This document shows positions 46,702-55,789 of a DNA stretch of 64,000 nucleotides, in pieces. Each line of letters begins with the position of its first letter. The stretch's first letter is position 1. Source of the DNA: Flectobacillus major DSM 103 (GTDB lineage: Bacteria > Bacteroidota > Bacteroidia > Cytophagales > Spirosomataceae). A model generated the notes under the pieces. The model saw nothing but the letters and a program-made list of their open reading frames with translations. It was not told the DNA's origin and ran no database searches. The translations under genes were made by a program, and so were the position numbers. The DNA is taken from assembly GCF_000427405.1 (NCBI RefSeq), contig NZ_KE386491.1, positions 2,463,001 to 2,527,000 of the forward strand, written 5' to 3'.

Positions 46702-47481
46702 TTATTTGGCCTGAACAAATTTTTTCAACTTGCACTTTTTGAGTCCTTGAATTTGCTCAACAACAATCGAAGCTGTTAGTTGTGAGCCTTTGTAGTTGGG
46801 ATGTGTGTGGTCGGTTGGGAAAAACTTTTTCACTTCATCTTGTCCTAATGCTTCATATTTCTGCGATATTACTTCGTTTAAGTCGATAAAATACGCTCCT
46901 GTCTCTTCTGCAATTTGCTTAGCCCATAAGGCATAGCTTTGAGTGGCTCGTTCTACTTTTCCTTCTTTCCAAACATTGCGAGGTACAAGCGAGCAGATGA
47001 TTGGCGTAGCTCCCTTTTCCTGAGCTTCTTTTACGTACTTTCGCATATACCAGCCATAAGAATGTACTATTTCGTGTTTTTTGGTTAGCATATTATCAAT
47101 TTCCTGTATGTCGTCGCCAATACCTTTGATTGAGCCTCTGGCACGTGAGGTATCGTTGATAGCTCCACCATCGTTGTGGCCAAATTGCATAATTACATAA
47201 TCGCCTTTTTTGAGTTTTGCCATAATCTTGTCCCAACGCCCTTCAGTAAGAAAGGTACGGCTGCTACGACCACCAATAGCATGGTTTTCGACACTGATTT
47301 GGGTGGTATCAAAATGCTGATCCATAAAACTTCCCCAACCCCAAAGACCATCGCTGCCTTTGCCCGAACCGTTACGTACAGTAGAATCACCAATGATAAA
47401 AATAGTAGGTTTGTCTTTTTTAAAGAGCGTAAACGAGAAGGCCATTAAGGCCATAAAGAATAATAAATAGGTCTTTTTCAT
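46702..47481 (-). CDS. Rhamnogalacturonan acetylesterase (CE12), short form
   Basis: Exported 259-residue SGNH esterase that removes acetyl groups from the rhamnogalacturonan I backbone of pectin. Starting at Met 47481 gives a signal-peptide-like MKKTYLLFFMALMAFSFTL. Block I is IIGDSTVRNGSG with Ser33, block III is FGHNDGG, and block V is FPTDHTHPNYKG with the Asp and His of the triad, all fitting CE12. It is the last gene of a four-gene pectin operon, 160 bases after the GH105 gene upstream. Length is typical for single-domain CE12. Confidence 0.88.
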   Translation of the reverse strand: MKKTYLLFFMALMAFSFTLFKKDKPTIFIIGDSTVRNGSGKGSDGLWGWGSFMDQHFDTTQISVENHAIGGRSSRTFLTEGRWDKIMAKLKKGDYVIMQFGHNDGGAINDTSRARGSIKGIGDDIQEIDNMLTKKHEIVHSYGWYMRKYVKEAQEKGATPIICSLVPRNVWKEGKVERATQSYALWAKQIAEETGAYFIDLNEVISQKYEALGQDEVKKFFPTDHTHPNYKGSQLTASIVVEQIQGLKKCKLKKFVQAK

Positions 47482-47641
47482 AAAGTATTGTATCATTTTG
47501 GTATGAGCAAAAAGGAAGTTCCTTACCGATTATGTGTAAGGAACTTGACCCAAATCTCCCCTAATCAACTGTTTAATTCAAACTATTATTGCAAAATGTT
47601 GCTTGTATAAAGAGGCAACAATGGTATGTTCGTAGTCAATT

Positions 47642-48760
47642 TTACTTTTTTATTCGGGTTAATTCTGCCCCTGCCAGTAAGAAACAACCCAAGCCATAAT
47701 CTTCAAAATCAGGAATTTTGTCGATAGCCAATGGTTGGCCATCTTTGGGTTCTTTACCTGTACCTTGTACCCAGCCCAAAAAGCCTGTTGGTTGTACTGA
47801 CTCTTTTACCATGGCATCCCAAGCTTTTTGGATAATGGGTTTATACGTTTTTGCATCCAAATACCCGTGGTTTATCCCCCAAGCCATTCCATAGGTAAAT
47901 AAAGCCGTACCTGTCATTTCTTTCCCCCCAAAATTATTAGGGTCGTGGAGGCTTACATTCCAAAATCCGTCGGTTCTTTGTAAAGGAACAAGTGCTTTGG
48001 TCATGGTTTTAAACATTTGTTCGTATTCGCTGCGATGAGGAGCATTCTGGGGCATAATTTCTAAAACTCGTACCAAAGCCGCCACAATCCAACCGTTTCC
48101 TCTCGACCAATAACAATCTTGTCCATTGGGTTCTTTATAAGGAGGCACAAAATCTTTATCTCGCCACCAAAGGCCGTCTTCAGGATTAAATAGCCCTCCT
48201 CCTTCAATCGTTTTGGTATGGTTGTACATTTGATACATTTTCTCATAATAGCGGTCGTCTTTGTACAAAACACCTAATTTGGCAAACACAGGCATTGCCA
48301 TCTGCAAGGCATCTATCCATGTCCAGTACGAGCAATTGGGGTTTAGTACCAGGCTGTCCATAGAAGCCTTAATATCATGAATACGCTCTTCATTACGGTC
48401 GATCAGATACAAATCAATGTACGTTTGTCCACAACATTGGTCGTCGGCATTATGCGTTTTAATACCCGACCGAAGTCCCCATTTGTGGTTTTCGCCCCAC
48501 GAAACAGCATAATCATAATAGCGTTTTTGAGGGTCTACTTTATACAATTCCATTAGTCCTTCATAATATACGGCACGAGTCCAGATATTACTAGGGCGAG
48601 TTTTGTTGGTAACAATGGGTTTGCCTGTATCAGGCCATTTTTGCATAAAATAATCATTGGCAACTTGCATCACCTTGATAATTTCCTTTTTGGAAGGCTT
48701 TTTTTGAGCCCACGAAGGCATACTCAATGCCATACAAATCAATAATGCTACTTTTTTCAT
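47642..48760 (-). CDS. GH105 unsaturated rhamnogalacturonyl hydrolase
   Basis: Exported 372-residue (alpha/alpha)6-barrel enzyme that removes the unsaturated galacturonyl residue from lyase products of rhamnogalacturonan. Signal peptide MKKVALLICMALSMPSWAQ. GH105/GH88 motifs include RAVYYEGLMELYK, HNADDQCCGQTYIDLY, and WTWIDALQMAMPV near residue 148, which holds the candidate catalytic Asp, then YWSRGNGWIVAALVRVLE. Length is normal for YteR-type enzymes. It sits between the two CE12 genes; deacetylation by these should expose its substrate. No polysaccharide lyase is encoded in the window, so the unsaturated substrate must come from elsewhere. Confidence 0.88.
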   Translation of the reverse strand: MKKVALLICMALSMPSWAQKKPSKKEIIKVMQVANDYFMQKWPDTGKPIVTNKTRPSNIWTRAVYYEGLMELYKVDPQKRYYDYAVSWGENHKWGLRSGIKTHNADDQCCGQTYIDLYLIDRNEERIHDIKASMDSLVLNPNCSYWTWIDALQMAMPVFAKLGVLYKDDRYYEKMYQMYNHTKTIEGGGLFNPEDGLWWRDKDFVPPYKEPNGQDCYWSRGNGWIVAALVRVLEIMPQNAPHRSEYEQMFKTMTKALVPLQRTDGFWNVSLHDPNNFGGKEMTGTALFTYGMAWGINHGYLDAKTYKPIIQKAWDAMVKESVQPTGFLGWVQGTGKEPKDGQPLAIDKIPDFEDYGLGCFLLAGAELTRIKK

Positions 48761-48860
48761 TTGCTATATGGTTGTGAATACTAGCTAAAATTTGCTCCAA
48801 TAACAGAACAAATGCTTGGAGGATATAGAATTGGTGTCCAGTAATAGAAACTTTTACTGA

Positions 48861-50198
48861 CTAATTACCATCGGGTTTGATTACATTTACTAAAGGGCTA
48901 TTAGGAAAATCCCATTGCTCAACTGCATCTGGAAAAGCAGGGTCAAATACAGGTAAATCCTTTCGGAGATACATCGCCAAAGGTAATTTAGTAGCTTTGA
49001 TACCTTCTACTATACATTTGGCCAATTGGTACGCTCCGTAATTACTAAAGTGGGTATCATCATGAATCGCCTTGGTTTGTTCGGGAAATGTATTGGCTTC
49101 GTAATGAACAAACGCTTTCATGGATTTTTCTGGCCCCATTGCTTCAAACAAGGTTTTGCTCAATTTATTCAAATCTATCAAAGCAACATTTTCTTCTTTT
49201 GCTACTTTTATCATAGCTTCAGGAAAATCGCCTAAGGTATTAACCAAATGTCCTTCCTTGTCAAAATTGCGGCGGTACATCGAAGTTACCAATACAGGAA
49301 TTGCTCCTTTGCCCCTTACTTGGCTAATATACTCTTTTAGATAAGTCTGATATGTTGAATGGGCATCAACCCCACTGCCAGCCTTTTGGTCATTATGGGC
49401 AAATTCAATAAAAAGATAGTCGCCTTTTTTTATTTGACTCATTACTTTGTCAAGGCGTTTTTCAAGGATAAAACTGCGAATGGTTTCTCCCGATTCGGCA
49501 TAATTAGCGACTACAACCTTTTGATTATTAAAAAAACTAGGAATCATCTGCCCCCAAGCAGCATACGGCTCAATCGCTTGGTCAACAACCGTAGAGTTTC
49601 CTGCCAAAAATACCGTTGTCACTTTTCGACTTACAGGCTTAATTGTTAAACCACAAACTTTGGGGGCTTTGTCGCCAAACTCAAAAGTAAGTTGATTGTC
49701 CCAATGCAAATAGTTGAGCTCTCTAGGTTTAAGTTTAACACTTTCGTTAGCATTGATTTGAGCATTACGAATATGTACAAGAAAGCTTTTTGTAAGCACT
49801 TCGCCTTGCTTTGTTATCGTTTTTTCGAGCATCAAACGCCTATTTTCAACCTTAATAGTGGTTTGGCTTGTACCTTGGGTATCACCTAGCCATACTTTTA
49901 CCTCATAAATACCTTCGGGTAAATCGACCGTAAAGAAAAAAGGCTTATTGCTTGTGATGTAATCGGCAGCAAGCTTATTTTTTCCGCCTCTATCAGTAGC
50001 ACTCACTTCCGACTCTACCATGAAGCCATACCCACGCTCTTGGGTAAATGTGGTACTAGGAAGTACTGGTATAAAACCTTTGGCACTTCTACCAATACCA
50101 AAATCAAACTTTCGTGTGGTATTTTGAGCCAAGCCGCAGGTCGAAAACCCTACCAAACAAAGCCATAAGGATGTGTTTAAGCATAAATTAAATCGCAT
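48861..50198 (-). CDS. Rhamnogalacturonan acetylesterase (CE12), two-domain form
   Basis: Exported 445-residue esterase. Residues about 25-175 form an N-terminal galactose-binding-like (malectin/CBM35-type) domain starting RKFDFGIGRSAKGF, with LPEGIYEVKVWLGD. The SGNH domain follows. Block I is FLAGNSTVVDQ with Ser202, where Asn replaces the Asp of the usual GDS motif, as seen in this branch of CE12. Block III is EFAHNDQKAG and block V is HDDTHFSNYGAYQLA. The start codon lies one base past the stop of the upstream GH105 gene, so translational coupling is likely. It probably acts on acetylated rhamnogalacturonan; the N-terminal domain would help it bind polymer. Confidence 0.88.
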   Translation of the reverse strand: MRFNLCLNTSLWLCLVGFSTCGLAQNTTRKFDFGIGRSAKGFIPVLPSTTFTQERGYGFMVESEVSATDRGGKNKLAADYITSNKPFFFTVDLPEGIYEVKVWLGDTQGTSQTTIKVENRRLMLEKTITKQGEVLTKSFLVHIRNAQINANESVKLKPRELNYLHWDNQLTFEFGDKAPKVCGLTIKPVSRKVTTVFLAGNSTVVDQAIEPYAAWGQMIPSFFNNQKVVVANYAESGETIRSFILEKRLDKVMSQIKKGDYLFIEFAHNDQKAGSGVDAHSTYQTYLKEYISQVRGKGAIPVLVTSMYRRNFDKEGHLVNTLGDFPEAMIKVAKEENVALIDLNKLSKTLFEAMGPEKSMKAFVHYEANTFPEQTKAIHDDTHFSNYGAYQLAKCIVEGIKATKLPLAMYLRKDLPVFDPAFPDAVEQWDFPNSPLVNVIKPDGN

Positions 50199-50199
50199 A

Positions 50200-51579
50200 T
50201 TATTTTTTCTTAATCAGTAATTGTACAGAGCTATCGTTAATTTCAAACTGGTGTGTTTTGAGCAACGTAAGTATTTCGGCACCTGCATAAATCACTGGCC
50301 CATAGCCATGAGCTGCAAAAGGGCTGATTGGGCGGTGGTGATAAAACGCAGGGTCAAAGCCCATGCCTGTACCTACACATGTTCCTTCTACATGGCCTTT
50401 TTCATTTACTTTGGTACTTACAGCGTTCCATGCTAGCAATGTGGCAGGTGCATACGCCAATGCGTCAATCCAGCCTTTGTTGATAGCCTTGGCAAAGCAA
50501 TAGGCATAAATAGCAGTGGCCGAAGTTTCTAAATAAGAATCGTTTTGGTCGAGTAGCTGATGCCAAAAGCCAGCACCCGATTGGTATTTGGCCAAGCCTT
50601 TTACATGTGCTTTCAATAATGCCAGTATTTCGGCTCTGCCTGGGTGGCTCTCTGGCAATACCTCTAATAACTCTACTTTGGTTAGAATAGCCCAGCCGTT
50701 GGCTCTTGCCCAATGAAACTGAGGGTGTTCGGTCATGCCTTCTACCCAGCCGTGCATATATACACCCTTGTCGGTATTAAACATTCTTTTTGAAAACTGC
50801 TTTACTTGTTTGACAGCTTCGTCGTAGTATTTTTTATCGCCTGTAAGTTTACCCATTTGAGCTAGTGCAGGAATACCCATAAACATGTCGTCGAGCCATA
50901 ACGTATTAGCTTGTGGACGATTACGAGCCAATGTACCGTCCGACAAACGATGCTCTTTTTTCATGATATATTCAATATGGCTATCTATTAGCGGACGAAA
51001 ATTCGTTGTACTTCCTGCTATCGTAGCCTTAATCATGGCAGCACTCATAGCTCCGCAGTCGTCCAATGCGTGCGGAGTTAATAAGCCACGCAAAGGGCCT
51101 TTTGTACCCCAGTCGGCATGGGCCTCGGTGGTTTTCTTGAAATATGGCACAGCATCAGCAATAAATTTTAGGCGTTTTTCAGAGTATTCTTTATAACGAT
51201 TGTCGCCAGTAGCCTGAGCTGCCAACAACATTGCGGCGTAGGTAACGCCCCATTCGTAGCTTACCAAGCGAAAATCGCCTTTTTGTAAGGTTGTATTTTC
51301 ATCTATTTTACTCAAATCGGTAATCACTTCATTGGTTTTGACATTAACAAAGTTGGTGGGTGTTACGGTGTCCAAATAACCATGTATTCTTTGCAAAGTA
51401 CTTACTACATCTTCTTGTTTGACAATACCATAAGGAACAGGATAATCGGGCTGAATTAAATGCAAAGGCGTATTGGAATCGTTGGACTTGGTTACATTTT
51501 TTTGAGCAAAAGCCCCTGTTGTGACCGATGACAATACTAATGAAGCAAAGAGTACTTTAGTGAAATGGTTATTTTTCAT
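50200..51579 (-). CDS. GH105-family glycoside hydrolase
   Basis: Exported 459-residue hydrolase, first gene of the pectin operon. I start it at Met 51579 (MKNNHFTKVLFASLVLSSVTTGAFAQ signal peptide), although the frame is open to 51636. The (alpha/alpha)6 barrel shows YEWGVTYAAMLLAAQATGD, HALDDCGAMSAAMI, LWLDDMFMGIPALAQ with the candidate catalytic Asp, HWARANGWAILTKVELLE and a C-terminal VYAGAEILTL-like strand. It is longer than its neighbour at 47642 by a larger N-terminal part. Substrate is probably unsaturated rhamnogalacturonan oligosaccharides, differing from the paralogue in chain length or decoration; that is inference. Confidence 0.85.
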   Translation of the reverse strand: MKNNHFTKVLFASLVLSSVTTGAFAQKNVTKSNDSNTPLHLIQPDYPVPYGIVKQEDVVSTLQRIHGYLDTVTPTNFVNVKTNEVITDLSKIDENTTLQKGDFRLVSYEWGVTYAAMLLAAQATGDNRYKEYSEKRLKFIADAVPYFKKTTEAHADWGTKGPLRGLLTPHALDDCGAMSAAMIKATIAGSTTNFRPLIDSHIEYIMKKEHRLSDGTLARNRPQANTLWLDDMFMGIPALAQMGKLTGDKKYYDEAVKQVKQFSKRMFNTDKGVYMHGWVEGMTEHPQFHWARANGWAILTKVELLEVLPESHPGRAEILALLKAHVKGLAKYQSGAGFWHQLLDQNDSYLETSATAIYAYCFAKAINKGWIDALAYAPATLLAWNAVSTKVNEKGHVEGTCVGTGMGFDPAFYHHRPISPFAAHGYGPVIYAGAEILTLLKTHQFEINDSSVQLLIKKK

Positions 51580-51679
51580 GTGTTTGCTAAAGGTTTTTGG
51601 ATACCAAAATGTTGAATATTTCCTGCTTAAAAGCACAGGACAAAGGCTTTCTACCCTTCTTTGTTTTGTACAACTTCCT

Positions 51680-51687
51680 CAAAGATA
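51680..51687 (-). promoter_or_regulatory. -7 box (TATCTTTG) of the pectin operon
   Basis: The minus-strand match to TAnnTTTG predicts a start near 51673 and a leader of about 94 bases to 51579. No -33 element at normal spacing was found. Confidence 0.45.
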
Positions 51688-52269
51688 AATTTCATTTACA
51701 AACTATCCATCCTGTAGCATCCAGTTGTAGCAAGTAATGGTTGTATATTCCCATAAATTTGAAGATACTATCATGGTTTATATCTTAGAATTATTCAATT
51801 TTCTTGCTCCTTATTTGTGTGTAAATAGTAGTAAAAAATACGAAGTTATAAGGTAGACTATAGGGAAAATGCCCTTAAAAATGGCTTATCTGGGTGGATT
51901 GGCAACGTTCCCGATAACGATTGCATAAAAATTTATACTGTATTTATTGAATAAGACTCTGGGATAGCTTAACCTTGATTAAAGAATAGCAATACCTTTT
52001 ATTTATAAATTATTATTATATATAAAAATATTACCATTCTATCCAATCTGTAGATTTCTTTCTAATATACCTTAAAAACAAGATTTGAAGATGTATGAGT
52101 AAGCCCAAAAGCATCATAAATTAAGTACAGAGTACGCAAGGTGTCTTCTAAAAAATTGGGCCTTTATACCCAAACCAAATACATGATGACATTGGGCTAT
52201 AACCCGCAATTGAAACAAAATAGTGATTCTTAAAGGCTTTATTTCAAAAATCTCATTCAGCACCTTACT

Positions 52270-52286
52270 TGATGAAAATTACATCA
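52270..52286. promoter_or_regulatory. Possible operator before GntR gene
   Basis: An inverted repeat TGATG-N7-CATCA lies 20 bases before the GntR start codon. Position and symmetry would suit autoregulation, but it is short and no second copy was found at the pectin promoter. Confidence 0.25.
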
Positions 52287-52305
52287 GCTTAAACTTAAAA
52301 GAAAG

Positions 52306-53346
52306 ATGATTGCGAAAAAACAGAAAATATGGGATGTAATTAGGGTAGATGATATTTCGGCTACTCCTAAGTATTTGCAAATTGTTCATTCTACCATCAA
52401 GGGCATCGAATTGGGGCATATTATGGTAAATGACAGGCTGCCTTCTATCAACGAAGTTAGCTTCGAGCTAGACGTATCGCGTGATACTGTCGAAAAATCG
52501 TATCGTCAACTCAAGCACATGGGTATTCTGGAGTCGGTACCAAGCAAAGGGTATTACATAAAAAATACAGATTTTGAAAAGCCTGTAAAGGTGCTTTTGC
52601 TTTTCAATAAACTCTCGGCTCACAAAAAAATTATTTTTGATGCCTTTGTCAAAGAATTAGGCCAGCAAGTGGCCATTGATTTTTATGTGTACAACAACGA
52701 CTTTTCGTTGTTTAAGAAAGTACTTACGGCCAAAAAAGATGAAGATTATTCTCATTTTGTCATTATTCCTTATTTCTTAGACGATAATGGCAAAGTAGAA
52801 GAGGTTGTAAATATGATTCCTAAAGAGAAACTAATTATTCTTGATAAAATGGTGTCGGGCGTACATGGCGAGTATGGAGCTGTTTTTGAAAATTTTGAAC
52901 AAGATATTTATATGGCCTTGTGCCAGGTGGTTGATCGCCTTCGTAATTATTCAAAACTCAAATTGATGTTTCCTCGCAATAGTTGCTATCCACAAGAAAT
53001 CAGAACAGGTTTTCTGAATTTTTGTCAAGATTATGCTTTTGAAGCATCGGTTGTCGATAATATCAAATATGAGGACGTACAAGAAGGCGAAGTTTATATT
53101 AATCTGATGGAGGATGATTTGGTTATTCTTATCAAAAAAATCTTGAATAATAATCTCAAAATTGGCCAACAGGTAGGTATTATCTCGTATAATGAAACCC
53201 CTCTTAAAGAAATTATTTTGGATGGTATCACTACGATTTCTACTAATTTTAAGGAAATGGGCAAAACAGCAGCCCGACTTATCTTAGAAAAAGACAAAAG
53301 CCATATTGCTAATCAGTTTGAAGTAAATTTGAGAAAGTCATTATAA
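52306..53346 (+). CDS. GntR family regulator with LacI-type sensor domain
   Basis: Cytoplasmic 346-residue regulator. Residues about 20-88 form a GntR winged helix: LPSINEVSFELDVSRDTVEKSYRQLKHMGILESVPSKGYYI is near the family consensus. Residues about 95-340 are a periplasmic-binding-protein-like sensor of the LacI type rather than the usual FadR or HutC domain, with VKVLLLFNKLSAHKKIIFDAF at the start and QVGIISYNETPLKEIILDGITTISTNFKEMGKTAARLIL at the end. This GntR-LacI arrangement is common in Bacteroidota sugar operons. It is divergent from the pectin operon and very probably controls it in response to rhamnogalacturonan-derived sugars. Confidence 0.87.
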   Translation: MIAKKQKIWDVIRVDDISATPKYLQIVHSTIKGIELGHIMVNDRLPSINEVSFELDVSRDTVEKSYRQLKHMGILESVPSKGYYIKNTDFEKPVKVLLLFNKLSAHKKIIFDAFVKELGQQVAIDFYVYNNDFSLFKKVLTAKKDEDYSHFVIIPYFLDDNGKVEEVVNMIPKEKLIILDKMVSGVHGEYGAVFENFEQDIYMALCQVVDRLRNYSKLKLMFPRNSCYPQEIRTGFLNFCQDYAFEASVVDNIKYEDVQEGEVYINLMEDDLVILIKKILNNNLKIGQQVGIISYNETPLKEIILDGITTISTNFKEMGKTAARLILEKDKSHIANQFEVNLRKSL

Positions 53347-53348
53347 CT

Positions 53349-53614
53349 CAAACATGAGTCATCCCGAATTTAGTGGTGAGTAATTATTTTTGAATATGAT
53401 TTTTACTAATAGAGAAGCACTGCTTTGCGGCTTGTATGATACTGACATTTAATATGCAAAAGGCGTTCGAAAAACTAATTTCGAACGCCTTTTGTATAAA
53501 TAGCCCCTAATCTTCTATCATTTGAGCAAATTATAAGCCTCATCAAAGCTCACTTGACAACCTTATAAATCATAATAAACACTAATAGATGCTCTCTTTA
53601 TAATATTACCTAAA
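53349..53614 (+). repeat. Dispersed repeat, copy 2 (about 265 bp)
   Basis: Matches 20329-20583 in the same orientation, with the central hairpin nearly identical (stem 53458-53472 with 53479-53493, loop AACTAA). It begins three bases after the GntR stop and ends 14 bases before the convergent IPC-synthase gene, so here the hairpin serves as a bidirectional terminator. Confidence 0.75.
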
Positions 53615-53627
53615 ATCATGTTTTAAG

Positions 53628-54569
53628 TTACACCAACATTAATACATATTTTTTGACGTAACGTTCAAAGAGAAAAATACCTACAATAGCACAAGTAATA
53701 CCAGCGAGTACGTCAATTACATAATGATGACCTGTATACACAGCCGAACTCCAGATACCAATACAGAAAATCACGAAGAAAATCAAAAACCAACCTACTC
53801 TTTTCTGGATAGCATAAAATAATACAATCAATGGAAAGGCTGAGTGCATAGAAGGCATTGCAGCAAATACATTGGCATTTTTTTCGTACATTCCATGAAA
53901 TAAATTGACATTGAGCAATTCATCAAAATATTTTAAACCCGCTACATTTCCAGGAATAGAGAAATCAGGTTCAAATCCATACTGAGCTACATACCAAGGC
54001 GGAGCCGCTGGGTAAGTATAATAAATAATAAAACCTATCAGATTGACAAATACAAAACAGTAGGAAAAACGATAGTACATAGCACGGTCTTTCACAAAAA
54101 GATACACCCCAAAGGCCAATGGAACAGGTACCCAGTTGATATAGAATATTCCTGCCACAATGTCCCAAAAGGGTTTATGAACTTTGGCAAAATATTCGTT
54201 GAGGGTTAGCAATTGTCCTTCAAAATGGATACCAAATAGGCTTTTATCTAAATCATAGGGCTCTCGGATATGAATAGGATTCACCTCATAATTGGGTAAT
54301 ACCCGCAGGGAGTCGTAAATAATCCAATAAATCGCAAAGATGACAAAAGCTTTTACAAAATCGCGTGTAGTCCGATTCCCAAAATAAGAACCCACTAAAA
54401 GAGCATACATAGTAAAGTGCTCTGAACGCCAACCTACTACTTTGATATACCAAGCAAAATATACAATACTAAAAATGATAGTTCCAATAATATTCTGAGC
54501 CGAAAAACGTACAAAGCTCCACTCCTCGACAGCCCAAACACTATTACGGTTTGATTTTTTCATAAACAT
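53628..54569 (-). CDS. PAP2-family inositol phosphorylceramide synthase-like protein
   Basis: Polytopic inner-membrane protein of 313 residues with about 8 helices. PAP2 catalytic motifs are AMPSMHSAFP (about residue 238) and YTGHHYVID (about 278), carrying the phosphatase-type histidines and Asp. The arrangement, with YPAAPPWY before the first motif, resembles AUR1-type inositol phosphorylceramide synthases, which move phosphoinositol from phosphatidylinositol to ceramide. The operon also encodes inositol-phosphate synthase and a CDP-alcohol phosphatidyltransferase, as in the Bacteroides inositol-lipid cluster, which supports this role over a general lipid phosphatase. It overlaps the DUF4833 gene by 26 bases and is last in the operon. 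Confidence 0.82.
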   Translation of the reverse strand: MFMKKSNRNSVWAVEEWSFVRFSAQNIIGTIIFSIVYFAWYIKVVGWRSEHFTMYALLVGSYFGNRTTRDFVKAFVIFAIYWIIYDSLRVLPNYEVNPIHIREPYDLDKSLFGIHFEGQLLTLNEYFAKVHKPFWDIVAGIFYINWVPVPLAFGVYLFVKDRAMYYRFSYCFVFVNLIGFIIYYTYPAAPPWYVAQYGFEPDFSIPGNVAGLKYFDELLNVNLFHGMYEKNANVFAAMPSMHSAFPLIVLFYAIQKRVGWFLIFFVIFCIGIWSSAVYTGHHYVIDVLAGITCAIVGIFLFERYVKKYVLMLV

Positions 54570-55071
54570 TTTCTCCAGTGATTAAATCTTTGCCAAAAAC
54601 TTCTACATACTGTACTTTAGGGCGTAAATTACTGCCTTCAATTTGTACATATACGTGGTCCAATTTTGCCAATTGGTTGTTGATAGTAAGTGAAGCGTAA
54701 GGCTTTCTGTTTTTATCAAGACCTAATTTTATCTTTCTTTTTTTGTAGGAAACCACAGCCGCTTCATAGACATTACTAGCTTCAGAAACAGTCTTTACGT
54801 CTATTCCATAAGCCAGTACTTTCTGAATCCATGAAAGCTCTTTGCGTTTGCCATCTTCCTGATACCTCAGCCAATACACATCTACGGGGTTTTCGGCATC
54901 GAATGAACCGTTGGGTAGCAAATTAGCGTCGTATACAATGGTATTGATATTAGAACTACGTTGTATATAAAACAAGCGTTCTTTTGAATCAGGCACTTTG
55001 GGGTAGTGTGCAGGCGAAAAAGAAAAGCAGACTATTAAAACACCCAACATGCCCCACCAACTATTTTTCAT
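54544..55071 (-). CDS. DUF4833 domain protein of the inositol-lipid operon
   Basis: Predicted 175-residue exported protein. A signal peptide covers residues about 1-21 (ending SPAH), and the remainder is a single DUF4833-type domain, with RLFYIQRSSNINTIVYDANL, NPVDVYWLRYQEDGKRKEL, and a C-terminal VQIEGSNLRPKVQYVEVFGKDL. Function unknown. It overlaps both its upstream neighbour (11 bases) and its downstream neighbour (26 bases), so translation is coupled. Tight linkage with phosphoinositol-lipid enzymes suggests a role at the periplasmic face in making, moving or modifying inositol lipids. Confidence 0.75.
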   Translation of the reverse strand: MKNSWWGMLGVLIVCFSFSPAHYPKVPDSKERLFYIQRSSNINTIVYDANLLPNGSFDAENPVDVYWLRYQEDGKRKELSWIQKVLAYGIDVKTVSEASNVYEAAVVSYKKRKIKLGLDKNRKPYASLTINNQLAKLDHVYVQIEGSNLRPKVQYVEVFGKDLITGENVYEKIKP

Positions 55072-55765
55072 TTTTATTCAATTCTTTTTGAGTGTGTTCG
55101 ATGCGTTGCACGGCCGTATAGTTTGACAATATGGCCACAATAGTAAGCGGAATAGTAAAAATTGAGATAGTCTCGAACCAAGGTACTCTGGTAGCAGGCC
55201 CTTCTATCCTAAAATCGTTGCCAATAATAGGAGCTAAAATACCACACAACAAAGCCGACCCACCAATGATCACAATTCTTTCGGGACGTTGCATCCAGCC
55301 TATATCGCATTTGATATTAAGCCCTTCGGCACGAGCACGGGTATAGCTTACCATCGACGAACCAATCAAAGCTAAGAAGGCAAAGAATGAACTAAAAAGG
55401 TAATGATGAGCCACAAGATAATAGCAAATACCCAAAAACATAAACATTTCGCTGTAGCGGTCGAGTACCGAGTCGTAAAATGCTCCAAATTTGGAGGAAG
55501 TATTACTTACACGAGCCAAGCGACCATCTATCATGTCGAAAACTCCTGCAAATAAAATCATAGCCCCACCCCACCCAATAATACTCATATCGCCACGCTT
55601 AGAGGCTTCGGCACCATACACAAAGATACCCGCTGCTACCAAATTGAGAATCAAACCCATGGTAGTTACCATATTGGGCGTTATTTTTAAAGCAATTAAT
55701 AGATTAATAAATGGGTTGATGATTTTATAAATCACCTGTTGTCCCGCTGATTTTAGTGCATACAT
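55061..55765 (-). CDS. CDP-alcohol phosphatidyltransferase, probable phosphatidylinositol-phosphate synthase
   Basis: Polytopic membrane enzyme of 234 residues, about 6 helices. The family motif DG-x2-AR-x8-G-x3-D-x3-D is complete in DMIDGRLARVSNTSSKFG followed by AFYDSVLD (about residues 77-103). Such enzymes replace CMP in CDP-diacylglycerol with an alcohol. Alternatives are glycerol phosphate or choline, but co-transcription with inositol-3-phosphate synthase and a PgpA-like phosphatase indicates inositol phosphate. It lies 24 bases downstream of the DUF5686 gene and overlaps the DUF4833 gene. Confidence 0.85.
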   Translation of the reverse strand: MYALKSAGQQVIYKIINPFINLLIALKITPNMVTTMGLILNLVAAGIFVYGAEASKRGDMSIIGWGGAMILFAGVFDMIDGRLARVSNTSSKFGAFYDSVLDRYSEMFMFLGICYYLVAHHYLFSSFFAFLALIGSSMVSYTRARAEGLNIKCDIGWMQRPERIVIIGGSALLCGILAPIIGNDFRIEGPATRVPWFETISIFTIPLTIVAILSNYTAVQRIEHTQKELNKNEK

Positions 55766-55789
55766 AAGTAGCCGAGGGTTAAAAATTCA

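Larger units (their letters stand above)
51637..52305. other. Divergent regulatory region of the pectin operon and GntR gene
   Basis: This 669-base region has no gene. It contains a minus-strand promoter box at 51680 and a small inverted repeat at 52270-52286, just before the regulator gene. The middle is AT-rich without strong hairpins. Confidence 0.5.

Noticed and set aside
53628-54569. Reading the PAP2 protein as a plain phosphatidic acid or undecaprenyl phosphatase
   Set aside because: Overlap with the DUF4833 gene and co-transcription with inositol synthase and a CDP-alcohol transferase favour inositol phosphorylceramide synthase.
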